The notes under the pieces: generated by a model
Seen by the model: the letters and a program-made list of their open reading frames with translations, nothing else
Told to the model about the DNA's origin: nothing
Database searches by the model: none
Translations under genes and position numbers: made by a program
In this document: positions 52,007 to 60,053 of the stretch, in pieces
How the letters are laid out: each line of letters begins with the position of its first letter
Numbering within the stretch: position 1 is the first letter of the stretch
NCBI RefSeq assembly: GCF_013283785.1
Contig: NZ_JABCPZ010000036.1
Span: 1 to 62,710, forward strand
Direction of reading: 5' to 3'
From: Nonomuraea antri
Lineage (GTDB): Bacteria; Actinomycetota; Actinomycetes; Streptosporangiales; Streptosporangiaceae
DNA length: 62,710 nt

Positions 52007-52693
52007 ATGTACGAGTTCCACGAGCCGCTCACCCGTGACAACGCCGCCGTCCTGCTGGTCGATCACCAGATCGGCCTGTTCACCGGCGTCCGCGACATCA
52101 CCGTCCAGGACCTCAAGCACAACGTGACCGCCCTCGCCAGGGCCTCCACTCTCCTCGGCCTGCCGGTCATCGCCACGACCACGGCCGCCGACGGCATGTG
52201 GGGCCCGCTCATCCCCGAGCTCGCCGCCGCGCTCCCCGCCGGTGGGCAGGTCATCGACCGAAGCGTCGTCAACGCCTGGAACGACGAACGCGTCCGCGCC
52301 GCGATCGAGGCCACCGGCCGCAAGAAGATCATCATCGCCGGCGTCTCGATCGAGGTGTGCGTGGCGCTGCCCGCCCTGGCCATCACCGGCGCGGGCCTCG
52401 ACGCCTACGCCGCCGTCGACGCCTCGGGCACCTTCTGGGGCACCAAACGCGAAACCGGCCTCCTGCGGATGCAGCAGGGCGGCGTGATCGTCAGCGACTA
52501 CGCCGCGCTCATGGTCGAAGCCCTCGCCGACAACGCCGATCCGATCGCGAACGACGTCTACGCGGCTCTCGACATGCCGTTCGCCACCCTCGTCGGCCAG
52601 CTCGCCGCGTCCCCTCACGCGTCGCATCCCGAGAACGGGGCGACCCGATCGAACGGGGAACACGCCCTACGCCGTGGCACGCCCCGCACGTGA
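52007..52693 (+). CDS. Isochorismatase-like cysteine hydrolase (YcaC type)
   Basis: 228 residues. The catalytic triad of the family is visible: Asp in LLVDHQIG, Lys in TGRKKIIIAG and Cys in VSIEVCVALPAL; the cis-peptide segment precedes the Cys. YcaC-like enzymes hydrolyse amides or similar bonds but the substrate is unknown. The last ~25 residues are a charged tail not typical of the family. Confidence 0.9.
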   Translation: MYEFHEPLTRDNAAVLLVDHQIGLFTGVRDITVQDLKHNVTALARASTLLGLPVIATTTAADGMWGPLIPELAAALPAGGQVIDRSVVNAWNDERVRAAIEATGRKKIIIAGVSIEVCVALPALAITGAGLDAYAAVDASGTFWGTKRETGLLRMQQGGVIVSDYAALMVEALADNADPIANDVYAALDMPFATLVGQLAASPHASHPENGATRSNGEHALRRGTPRT

Positions 52694-52783
52694 CGATGAC
52701 TCACCCGCGTTAGCCGGGACGTCGAGCGGGCACCACGTGGTGACCGACGTTCCGGTCGCCGGCGCGAACCGAGGAGGTATGCG

Positions 52784-53104
52784 ATGTACATGATGATTCG
52801 CCGCTACCGCATCGGCGAGGGAACGGTGGCGGACCTGATGAACAAGATCGACGTCGAGTTCGCCGATCGCCTCCAGCAGGCGCTCGGCCTGCTGGGCTAT
52901 CAGGCGATCGCCCTGGACGACGGCTCGATCCTGACGACGACGCTGTTCGCGACCCGTGCGGATCTGGCCGCGGGCGAGGCGATGGCCGAGCGGGTACGCG
53001 ACCAGCTCGCCGAGTTCCGGGTCGAGATGACGTACGGCGCCGGCGGCCGGGTCATGGTCTCCCGGGGCAGCGAGGAACTCCTCCAGCCGGTACATCCGGG
53101 CTGA
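52784..53104 (+). CDS. Small alpha/beta-barrel-like protein of unknown function
   Basis: 106 residues, preceded by a good GAGGAGG. The pattern MYMMIRRYRIGEGTVADLMNK, LGYQAIALDDGSILTTTLFATRADL and VRDQLAEFRVEMTYGAG resembles dimeric ferredoxin-like (antibiotic-monooxygenase-type) proteins, but no specific family is recognised. It is in line with the isochorismatase operon, 90 bases downstream. Confidence 0.75.
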   Translation: MYMMIRRYRIGEGTVADLMNKIDVEFADRLQQALGLLGYQAIALDDGSILTTTLFATRADLAAGEAMAERVRDQLAEFRVEMTYGAGGRVMVSRGSEELLQPVHPG

Positions 53105-53145
53105 AGGCCCGCACCTTGAATCCGGCGCTCGGAGATGATCGACGC

Positions 53146-53946
53146 ATGGACGTCGAGGCGAAGCGGTTCGTGGCCGGCGGTACGCGCGAGGGGATCCGGC
53201 TGACCGGCACCGAGACGGCGCAGTGGCCCGGTGCGCTCATCGTGCCGGCCGAGCCCACCGTGTCGCTGGTGGTCGACCTCACCGGAGGGACGTCGGACGG
53301 GTTCGTCACCACGGCCGGACGGATGTATCGCGCCGCGGCTCCCGTGGTGCGCGGCCGTCGGGCGTGGGCCTCGCTCACCTTGACGTTGCCGGAGGCGCAC
53401 CGGCTTCTCGGCGGGCGCCTCGGCGAGCTCGCCGCCCCGTCGCACCGGCTGAGCGAGGTGCTCGGCGCATCCGGGGCGGAGCTGGCGGAACGTGTCGGAG
53501 AGGCACGTACCTGGGAGCAGCGGTTCGCCGCGATGCGGGGCTTCTGGGCCGACCGGACCGTGCGGGGGCCCGCGGTCGCTCCCGGGGTGCTGTCGGCCTG
53601 GACGCGGCTGGTCGAGTCGGGAGGCCGGGTTCCCATCGGGGCGGTGGCCGCTGACGTGGGGTGGAGCTCGCAGCATCTGGTCAGGATGTTCCGGCGTTCC
53701 TTCGGCCTGCCGCCCAAGACGCTGGCGCGGCTGCTGCGGCTCAGGGGGACCCTGCGGCGCGTCCGGGCCGAGGGACGCTGGGAGCAGGCGGCGTTCGAGG
53801 CCGGCTATCACGACCAGGCCCACTTCGCGCGCGACCTGCGTGCCTTCACCGGCACGAGCCCGAGCCGGTACGTGCGCGCCGCGCTGCCGTGCGGGTGTGT
53901 GCGGCAGGTGAATTCCTTACAAGACCGGGCGCGCGAGGTTCCGTAG
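53146..53946 (+). CDS. AraC-family transcriptional regulator
   Basis: 266 residues. The N-terminal ligand part resembles DUF6597-type AraC regulators (GTETAQWPGALIVPAEP, GFVTTAGRMYRAA), and the C-terminal HTH is clear (IGAVAADVGWSSQHLVRMFR, AFEAGYHDQAHFARDLRAFTG, SPSRY). Start ATG 53146 is preferred to 53116. It is immediately followed by a SnoaL-like gene with its own leaderless -10. Confidence 0.87.
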   Translation: MDVEAKRFVAGGTREGIRLTGTETAQWPGALIVPAEPTVSLVVDLTGGTSDGFVTTAGRMYRAAAPVVRGRRAWASLTLTLPEAHRLLGGRLGELAAPSHRLSEVLGASGAELAERVGEARTWEQRFAAMRGFWADRTVRGPAVAPGVLSAWTRLVESGGRVPIGAVAADVGWSSQHLVRMFRRSFGLPPKTLARLLRLRGTLRRVRAEGRWEQAAFEAGYHDQAHFARDLRAFTGTSPSRYVRAALPCGCVRQVNSLQDRAREVP

Positions 53947-53949
53947 CGT
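53944..53949 (+). promoter_or_regulatory. Leaderless -10 box of the SnoaL-like gene
   Basis: TAGCGT lies six bases before the ATG at 53956 and overlaps the AraC stop codon; no ribosome site is present. Confidence 0.5.
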
Positions 53950-53955
53950 CGCCGC

Positions 53956-54309
53956 ATGCCCGATCTCAACCCGATCTTCACCGCGCGCTTCAACTCCGGC
54001 GACGCGGCGGCGCTCAGCGAGCTCTACGAGAAGGACGCCGTCTTCCATACGCCGGCGGGTCCGGTGAGCGGGCGCGAGGCCATCCGCACGATGTACGCCG
54101 CCATGCTCGCCGACTCCCCGACGATTGACAGCGAAGCACGCCGGATCCTTATCTGTGGTGACATCGCGCTCATCATCAGCGAATGGAGCTTCACCTCAGG
54201 CGATTCGGGCGACGCCACCAGCTCCGGCATCTCGGTCGAAGTGGCCAGACGCCAACCCGACGGCACCTGGCTGTACATCATCGACGAACCACGCATCCCG
54301 CGACACTGA
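53956..54309 (+). CDS. SnoaL/YybH-like small protein (NTF2 fold)
   Basis: 117 residues with the NTF2-like pattern: FTARFNSGDAAALSELYEKDAVFHTPAG, GREAIRTMYAAML, ALIISEWSFTSGD and QPDGTWLYIIDEP. Such proteins bind or isomerise small molecules. It may be the target of the adjacent AraC regulator. It converges on the membrane-anchored protein gene across an inverted repeat. Confidence 0.85.
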   Translation: MPDLNPIFTARFNSGDAAALSELYEKDAVFHTPAGPVSGREAIRTMYAAMLADSPTIDSEARRILICGDIALIISEWSFTSGDSGDATSSGISVEVARRQPDGTWLYIIDEPRIPRH

Positions 54310-54352
54310 CCGCCGGCGACACCCGAGTGGCTGGATGACCCCGGGGTCAGTG
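54304..54352. terminator. Inverted repeats between convergent genes
   Basis: CACTGACC (54304-54311) pairs with GGTCAGTG (54345-54352), and TGACCCCGGGGTCA (54336-54349) is itself a perfect palindrome. Both overlap the ends of the convergent SnoaL-like and membrane-anchored genes. Confidence 0.5.
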
Positions 54353-55702
54353 GCGGGAGGCGTTCAGTCGGTTCGCCACGCGCGCCGCCACGCCGAGCAG
54401 GGCCTCGCACCGCTGCATCGGGTCGAAGCTCCCCCGGGGACGGCTCGGGTCCGCCATGGACAAGGCCGCCACGAACCGTCCTTGGCGGATCATCAGCGTG
54501 CCCGCCGCCCGCGCCTGGTCGGTGCTCACGCAGTACGCCTCCGCGCGCCGCAGCGGCTTGCCGCCTTCCATCGCCCTCCAGACGGTCATCGCATGCTGGG
54601 CGGCGGCATCGGCCGTATAGCCGGTGACGGTGACGCTGAGGGAGTGCCGATCGACGGAGTCCGCGCCGGTGAACCGCTTGCATCGGGTGGTCGTGTACGC
54701 GTACTCGCTGGCGTCGGAGATGTGTGTGCCGATGCTGAAGTCGATCCGGCCGACCGCCGAGCCGAGCCCCTCCTCGGCGAACGGCGCCGGCGGCCGGCGG
54801 AACAGAGCGCGGAAATCGTCGGGCCGGAGGACGGCGCACGGGGCGGCCGGCGCCGAGGTGAGCAGCGGGCTGTCGTAGGTGATGTGGCTGGTTCCCGTGG
54901 CATGGGCGGAACGCCGTTTCAGGTTCTCCGCGACCGTCACCAGCAGGGCCTGTTCAAGGCTGCGGGCCTTGGCATCGGACGGCAGCGACATCCTCAGCCG
55001 CACGGCGGTCCTTCCCAGGCGTAGAGCGTATCTGGAGTAGGTGGTCCCGCCGGCGGCTCGGTCGGCGGTGGCTCGTCGTATCGATACTTCGCCTATCGGG
55101 GGCCGATCGTCGTACCTCTTGAACTCGTACACCATCGCCGAGGGGTTCGTGTACGTCTCCTGGAACACCTCGATCTTCACCAGGCCCTTGGGCCGGATGA
55201 GGTACTGGCAGAAGTTGGGCGGCTGGATCTGGAAGAACAGTTCGCTTCCCCGGTCCACGGGCCCGTGGCCGCTGCCGTCGAAGACGGACCGCTGGTAGGC
55301 GTCTCCCAGCACGTCGGGGGCGAGCAGGAGGCCGTGCTTCTTCAGGTCGGCGAGCGTCAGGAGTGTGCAGGCCGGGATCAGCGTGGTGACGCCGTATCGC
55401 GCGCTTCTCGGGTTCTCTCGTTCCACCAGCGGCGCGGGGTCGGCCACCCCTTCGGGAAGCCTCCGATAGCCCTCGCGGTCGACGGTCGGCAGCTTGGCGC
55501 CGGCCGTGTCCTGGTCCCGGGGGTGGTCGTCGTCGGCTTCCGTCGCGATGGGCGGCGTCCCCGGCTCGCCTGCCCATCCCTCTTTTCTCAAGGCACCGGC
55601 GACGAACCCGACCGCCACGAGTAGGACGAGCGCCAGCCCTATGGTCACGAGCAGCCACACTCGGCGTCTGCTCAGCGGCCGTTCCGGCGGGTGGTGTGCC
55701 AC
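54347..55702 (-). CDS. Membrane-anchored extracytoplasmic protein, DUF3558-like
   Basis: 451 residues. A short basic N-terminus (RPLSRRRVW) leads into one transmembrane helix (LLVTIGLALVLLVAVGFVAG), followed by a large outer domain in two similar halves, each with Cys pairs (IPACTLLTLADL / NFCQYLI and APCAVLRPDDF / TRCKRF). The pattern resembles DUF3558-type actinobacterial surface proteins. The GTG at 55702 follows AAGGAA by five bases. Function unknown. Confidence 0.75.
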   Translation of the reverse strand: MAHHPPERPLSRRRVWLLVTIGLALVLLVAVGFVAGALRKEGWAGEPGTPPIATEADDDHPRDQDTAGAKLPTVDREGYRRLPEGVADPAPLVERENPRSARYGVTTLIPACTLLTLADLKKHGLLLAPDVLGDAYQRSVFDGSGHGPVDRGSELFFQIQPPNFCQYLIRPKGLVKIEVFQETYTNPSAMVYEFKRYDDRPPIGEVSIRRATADRAAGGTTYSRYALRLGRTAVRLRMSLPSDAKARSLEQALLVTVAENLKRRSAHATGTSHITYDSPLLTSAPAAPCAVLRPDDFRALFRRPPAPFAEEGLGSAVGRIDFSIGTHISDASEYAYTTTRCKRFTGADSVDRHSLSVTVTGYTADAAAQHAMTVWRAMEGGKPLRRAEAYCVSTDQARAAGTLMIRQGRFVAALSMADPSRPRGSFDPMQRCEALLGVAARVANRLNASRH

Positions 55703-55877
55703 GTCGTTTCCTTCAGCGAAACCACTTATTCCCCGAGCAACCGGCGGGGCGAAAAAGCGTTCTCTGGCAGCACCGCCGCATTCGAAGGGGTCATGAATGC
55801 ATGGTCCCAGCAAGCGAACATTTCAGTAATATGGAAACCCGCCAAAAACCATCGTCATTCTGCCAGCCAACTTCCGA

Positions 55878-56534
55878 TCAATGGCCATGAACCAGGTGGT
55901 CGAGAATTCCGGTCAAACGCTGGACGAAGAGCGTCGCTCCGGTGAGGGAGCTTTCCGGGGTCAGGGCGGTGTATCCGATGACGGGCATGCCGGCCGCTCT
56001 CGCCGCGCTGACCCCGTTGGGGCTGTCCTCCACGACCAGGCAGTCACGCGGGTCGATGCCGAACGAAGCGGCGGCGTGGAGAAAGAGGTCGGGGGCGGGT
56101 TTGCCGACACCGCCGACGTCCTGGGCGCTGAACACCACCTCGGGCGGCAGCAGGGGACGCAGTCCGGTCCGTTCCAGGGTCAGGTCGATCCAGGCGTGGT
56201 CGGACGACGACGCCAAGCAGTAGGGAATGCCGCGGCGCCGCAGCTCGGTCAGGACCGTGGACGCGCCCTGGACCGCTCGCAGTTCCAGCTCGAATGCGGC
56301 GAAAACCCGCTCGTTGCAGCGTGCGGTGAAGTCGGCGGGCAGCGTGCCGCCGTACCGGTCGGCGACGACCGTGTGGACCGTACGGGCCGCGTTCCCGAGG
56401 AAGTGCCGGTAGGACTCTTCCAGGGTGAAGGGGAATCCCAGTTCCGTCAGATAGCCGGACAGCACGCGGTGGGCGATGGATTCGCTGTCGACGAGGACGC
56501 CGTCGTTGTCGAAGATGACCAACCGGGGGTTCAT
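55878..56534 (-). CDS. HAD-superfamily phosphatase, beta-phosphoglucomutase-like
   Basis: 218 residues. Motif I is FDNDGVLVDSE, motif II Ser in CLASSSD, motif III Lys in GVGKPAPDLFL and motif IV EDSPNGVSAA. The cap is alpha-helical. This group includes sugar-phosphate phosphatases and beta-phosphoglucomutase; a phosphatase on a sugar phosphate is the best guess. The ATG at 56534 has GGAG six bases upstream; the longer frame from 57107 is shadow of the divergent gene. Confidence 0.92.
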   Translation of the reverse strand: MNPRLVIFDNDGVLVDSESIAHRVLSGYLTELGFPFTLEESYRHFLGNAARTVHTVVADRYGGTLPADFTARCNERVFAAFELELRAVQGASTVLTELRRRGIPYCLASSSDHAWIDLTLERTGLRPLLPPEVVFSAQDVGGVGKPAPDLFLHAAASFGIDPRDCLVVEDSPNGVSAARAAGMPVIGYTALTPESSLTGATLFVQRLTGILDHLVHGH

Positions 56535-56681
56535 GAATGCTCCGAGATGCCATGATTCATCCGTAGTATCGAGTCTCACTTTACGGCACTCGATCTCGTA
56601 CGTGGCATCGGGAAGAATGGCTGAAGCGTCCACCGAGCAGCGCCTCACGAAAAGCACTCGACAGACAGGCCCGGAGACAAG

Positions 56682-57635
56682 ATGTTGAGGAAGATATCGA
56701 TAAGGGCGCTGAGGAGATGTCTCGAGCGGGTCGATTCCGAGGGGGACTATTCGCACGTCCATGCTCCCTTGGCGCTTTGGCACGCTCGCCGCCTCGCCGC
56801 CGGTCACCGAGATGAACGCCCGGACCTCGAGGCGCTTTCCGTGCTCGGGCGCTTCCACAGGTACCGCTACCGGGCCATCGGTCCGAAGAGTCGTCGCGAC
56901 CGGGACATCATGATCTGGACGTTCGCCCAGCGCCTGATCGCGGGAGACGAGTCTCTGCCGAGCAGGGACGCGCTCGACGCGCTCCCCCAGGCCATAGACC
57001 TGGCCACCGACCTGCTGGTGAGAGCGGGCGGCCCGGGAAGGCGTCCGCCTGTCGAACGCGTGCTCAGCGTTTGGCGGCGTCTTCACGACGCCGTCCCTGA
57101 TGATCACCCGGAGCGGCCCATGGTCTGGAACAACCTACGGGTCGCGCTCCTGTTCCGGTTCGCGGCGACCAGGGACGTGACAGACATGGATGAGGCGGTA
57201 GCCGCCGCGAGACAGGCCGTGGACGCGGCTTCCGCGGACGATCCCGAGCGGGCGCTCTTCCTGCGGTACCTCGGCACCACGCTGGTGACGCGGCACGAGC
57301 GCACCCAGGTGGTCACCGACCTCGACGAGGCCGTCGCGGCATGGCGCGAGGCGCTGCGCATCGTCCCCGCGAAAGACACTGCCGAGCGCTCGTCGCTGTC
57401 GTCCCTGCTCGGCTTCGCCTTACTCACTCGGTTCCTGCGTACCAAGAGGCAAGCGGACATCGAGGACGCCATCGTCTCGTACCGGCTGGCTACCCAGGAT
57501 GCGAACGACCCTGACCATGACAAGCATCTGTCGAACCTCGCCACCGCTTTGACGGTCCGCGCCGACCACACGGGGGTGACGGCGCATCGGGAGGAAGCGG
57601 AAGCAGCCCAGGAGCCGGCGGTACGAGCGCGGTGA
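56682..57635 (+). CDS. TPR-like repeat protein, possibly truncated
   Basis: 317 residues of alpha-helical repeats of the kind found before CHAT protease domains in actinobacteria: PMVWNNLRVALLFRFAATRD, then DMDEAVAAARQAVDAA and DLDEAVAAWREALRIVP. No effector domain follows, and the C-terminus ends abruptly after a repeat, so it may be a shortened version of a longer TPR protein. Start ATG 56682 follows GGAG. Confidence 0.72.
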   Translation: MLRKISIRALRRCLERVDSEGDYSHVHAPLALWHARRLAAGHRDERPDLEALSVLGRFHRYRYRAIGPKSRRDRDIMIWTFAQRLIAGDESLPSRDALDALPQAIDLATDLLVRAGGPGRRPPVERVLSVWRRLHDAVPDDHPERPMVWNNLRVALLFRFAATRDVTDMDEAVAAARQAVDAASADDPERALFLRYLGTTLVTRHERTQVVTDLDEAVAAWREALRIVPAKDTAERSSLSSLLGFALLTRFLRTKRQADIEDAIVSYRLATQDANDPDHDKHLSNLATALTVRADHTGVTAHREEAEAAQEPAVRAR

Positions 57636-57970
57636 AAGACCGTGGCGTCCGACGAACCGCTCCCTGAAGACCCGCATGGCCCAGCTCGCCGTTCTGGTGT
57701 GGGCTGGTCCAGGTCGGCGCGAGCGACACGCGCCCCGTGCTCCCGCCACAACGGGGGCAGGTCGGCTCGGAGCATGCCCGCCCCTCGGCGCGCACCGTGA
57801 GATCGAACGCCGGCAGCCCCTCGGCGGATCGGTCGCCGGCCCGCCGCCGATTCCTCCCAGGGCGAAGGCGTTCAGCCGAGCACGGCCGCCAGCACCGGGG
57901 CGGATGGCAGGCCGCAGCCGACGTCGTCGAAGTGCACGACCCGCACAGAGGCCGGAAGCGTTTCCCGGCC
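57617..57970 (-). pseudogene. Possible remnant of a GlxA-type AraC regulator
   Basis: Reading leftward, the frames contain VRVVHFDDVGCGLPSAPVLA (like the start of the DJ-1-type domain), then LPAFDLTVRAEG in another frame, and finally WAMRVFRERFVGRHGLSPRSYRR, like the last helix of an AraC HTH. The pieces are out of frame with each other and most of the protein is absent. The resemblance is by eye and could be chance. No other gene is visible in the 364-base gap between 57635 and 58000. Confidence 0.3.
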
Positions 57971-57985
57971 GACCCTCAGAAGCAC

Positions 57986-57991
57986 TATCAT
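57986..57991 (+). promoter_or_regulatory. Possible leaderless -10 box of the MocR gene
   Basis: TATCAT lies eight bases before the ATG at 58000, with no ribosome site. AGCACT is present at 57981 and again at 58013, a possible direct-repeat operator for the MocR regulator. Confidence 0.4.
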
Positions 57992-57999
57992 CATCTCTC

Positions 58000-59409
58000 A
58001 TGTCGGAGAATAGCACTTCTGACGAACTCGCCACCGCGCTCCGCGCCGCGATCGCCACGATGGCGCCAGGCGACCGGCTGCCCAGCAGCCGCGACCTGAC
58101 CCGCCGTCATCGCGTCGGGCCCGCCACCGTCGCCCGCGCCATCGCGCAACTGGCCGCGGAAGGAGCCGTGATCACCCGGCCCGGCAGCGGCACGTACGTG
58201 GCCGCCCGGCCGGGCCGCGCCACCCGGCAGGCCGCCGACACCTCCTGGCAGGCCGTCGCACTGGCCGGGCGCGACGTCGAAGCGCTGCCCGAGCCCTCCC
58301 CCGTCCAGCAGGCCGGGGTCATCTCCCTGGCCGGCGGTTACCCGCACGAGTCCCTGCAGCCGGTCCGAGCCCTGCAGGCCGCGCTCGCCCGCGCGGCCCG
58401 CCGTCCCGACGCCTGGCATCGCGCGCCCACCGAGGGCCTGGCGCCCCTGCGTACGATCTTCGCCGGCCTGGTGGGCGGCACCATCGGCCCGGACGACGTG
58501 TTGATCACCGGCGGCAGCCAGGGCGCTCTGTCCATGCTGTTCCGCGCGATCATCGCCCCCGGCGGCCCGGTCCTGATGGAAGCACCCACCTACCCCGGAG
58601 CCCTGCACGCCGCCCGCGCCGCCGGGCTGCGCCCGCTGCCCGTCCCCATCGACGATGACGGCCTGCGTCCCGACCTGCTCGCCGACGCCTTCGCCATGAC
58701 CGGCGCCCGCCTGCTCTACTGCCAGCCCACCTACCACAACCCGACCGGCGCGGTGCTGCCGCCGGCCAGGCGCGAGCAGGTGGCCGAGATCGCCCGCGCC
58801 GCCGGCGCCTTCGTCATCGAGGACGACTGGGCCCGCCACCTGAGCCACAACCAGGCGGCGCCACGTCCGATGGTCGTCGACGACCGTGACGGCACCGTCA
58901 TCCATCTGACCTCGCTCACCAAGCCCGCCTCGCCCAGCCTGCGCATCGGCGCCGTGATCGCCCGCGGCCCCGTCATGCGACGGCTGCGCAGCATGCGCCA
59001 CGTCGACGACTTCTTCACCGCCCGCCCCCTGCAGGAGGCTGCCATCGAACTGATCAGCGGCCCCGCCTGGGACCGTCACCTGCGCATGCTGCCCGGGGCG
59101 CTGCGCGAGCGCGCCGCCACGCTGGCCGCCGCGCTGGCCCGCGAGGTGCCCGGCTGGCGCATCGGCCGCCACCCGGCGGGCGGGCTGCACCTGTGGGTCC
59201 ACCTGCCCGACGGGCACGAGGACACCGCCGTGGTCGCCGCCGCGCGGGCCCATGGCGTGGCGGTGGATCGCGGCAGCCGCTTCTTCCCCGCCGACCCACC
59301 GCACAACCTGGTGCGGCTCAGCTTCGCCGCCGCCGCCGACCTGGCCGAACTGGGCGAGGCGGCCCGCCGCCTGCGCGCCGCGGCCGACGAACTGCCGTCT
59401 TCGGGCTGA
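58000..59409 (+). CDS. MocR/PdxR-type GntR regulator with aminotransferase domain
   Basis: 469 residues. A winged-helix GntR domain (residues ~8-72; LPSSRDLTRRHRVGPATVARA) is fused to a fold-type I aminotransferase-like domain with NPTG, DDWA and the PLP Lys in SLTKPASPSLRIG. MocR proteins sense PLP or amino-compounds and regulate vitamin B6, GABA or related genes. The target is not evident; the divergent gene region is decayed. Tandem repeats begin at its stop codon. Confidence 0.92.
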   Translation: MSENSTSDELATALRAAIATMAPGDRLPSSRDLTRRHRVGPATVARAIAQLAAEGAVITRPGSGTYVAARPGRATRQAADTSWQAVALAGRDVEALPEPSPVQQAGVISLAGGYPHESLQPVRALQAALARAARRPDAWHRAPTEGLAPLRTIFAGLVGGTIGPDDVLITGGSQGALSMLFRAIIAPGGPVLMEAPTYPGALHAARAAGLRPLPVPIDDDGLRPDLLADAFAMTGARLLYCQPTYHNPTGAVLPPARREQVAEIARAAGAFVIEDDWARHLSHNQAAPRPMVVDDRDGTVIHLTSLTKPASPSLRIGAVIARGPVMRRLRSMRHVDDFFTARPLQEAAIELISGPAWDRHLRMLPGALRERAATLAAALAREVPGWRIGRHPAGGLHLWVHLPDGHEDTAVVAAARAHGVAVDRGSRFFPADPPHNLVRLSFAAAADLAELGEAARRLRAAADELPSSG

Positions 59410-59490
59410 CGCGGGGTTCTCGCGGTACGACGCGAGTTTCTCACGGTACGACGCGAGTTTCTCACGGGACGACGCGGGTTCTCGCGGGAC
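59408..59490. repeat. Tandem 21-bp repeats at the end of the MocR gene
   Basis: Four units of the form GACGCGNGTTTCTCNCGGNAC run at 59408, 59429, 59450 and 59471; the last is 20 bases. The first overlaps the stop codon. A further pair, GGCGGCGGTCAGCCGG, follows at 59501 and 59539, the second of which overlaps the end of the next leftward gene. Confidence 0.88.
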
Positions 59491-59546
59491 GACGCGAAAC
59501 GGCGGCGGTCAGCCGGACGAACACCGACGACGCGTGACGGCGGCGG

Positions 59547-60053
59547 TCAGCCGGGCGGACGTCGGCGGGGCGGCGACGGCAGGCCCAGTGCCGTCACGAA
59601 GGCGCTGAACGTCGGCGCCACCACCCGCCAGCGGAAGCAGCGGTCCGGGCTGGTCCAGTAGTCACCGGCGACGACACGGGGATCGGCCGGGTCGCCGCGG
59701 TAGTCCAACGCGATGGCGACGTCGTCCCCGGCCAGCCGGTTCACGGCGACGAGGAAGGCGAGTTCCACGTCCAGCCAGGGCAGCTCGACCGGGCCGGCCA
59801 GGCTGCCGCGGGCCACGCGGAACACCTCGGCCGACCGCTCGTCGTCGGCGAACAGGTCCAGCGCGCCGGACTCCCCGCGCATGTGATCGAGGTCGGTGAG
59901 GAAGATCAGGGGATCTTCGAACCAGGGCATGACCTCGCGCATCACGGCGTCGCCCGGGTGCCGCCACGTCCCGGCGGCCAGCAGGTCGATCAGGAGGGGC
60001 GGCGGGGTCAGGCCGCGGACGAGCAGGCCGGCCGGATCCCGCCCGGGCCTCAC
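59547..60053 (-). CDS. SMI1/KNR4 (SUKH)-like protein
   Basis: 168 residues. The pattern LPWLDVELAFLVAVNRLAGDD, VAIALDYRGDPADPRVVAGDYW and WRVVAPTFSAFVTALGL matches the SMI1/KNR4-like SUKH family, which includes immunity proteins against polymorphic toxins but also many unassigned members. GTG at 60053 overlaps the manA stop codon (GTGA). No toxin gene is adjacent, so an immunity role is not supported here. Confidence 0.72.
   Translation of the reverse strand: MRPGRDPAGLLVRGLTPPPLLIDLLAAGTWRHPGDAVMREVMPWFEDPLIFLTDLDHMRGESGALDLFADDERSAEVFRVARGSLAGPVELPWLDVELAFLVAVNRLAGDDVAIALDYRGDPADPRVVAGDYWTSPDRCFRWRVVAPTFSAFVTALGLPSPPRRRPPG

Noticed and set aside
59547..60053. SUKH-like gene as a toxin-immunity pair
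   Set aside because: No polymorphic toxin or secretion gene is adjacent; the gene is coupled to manA instead.
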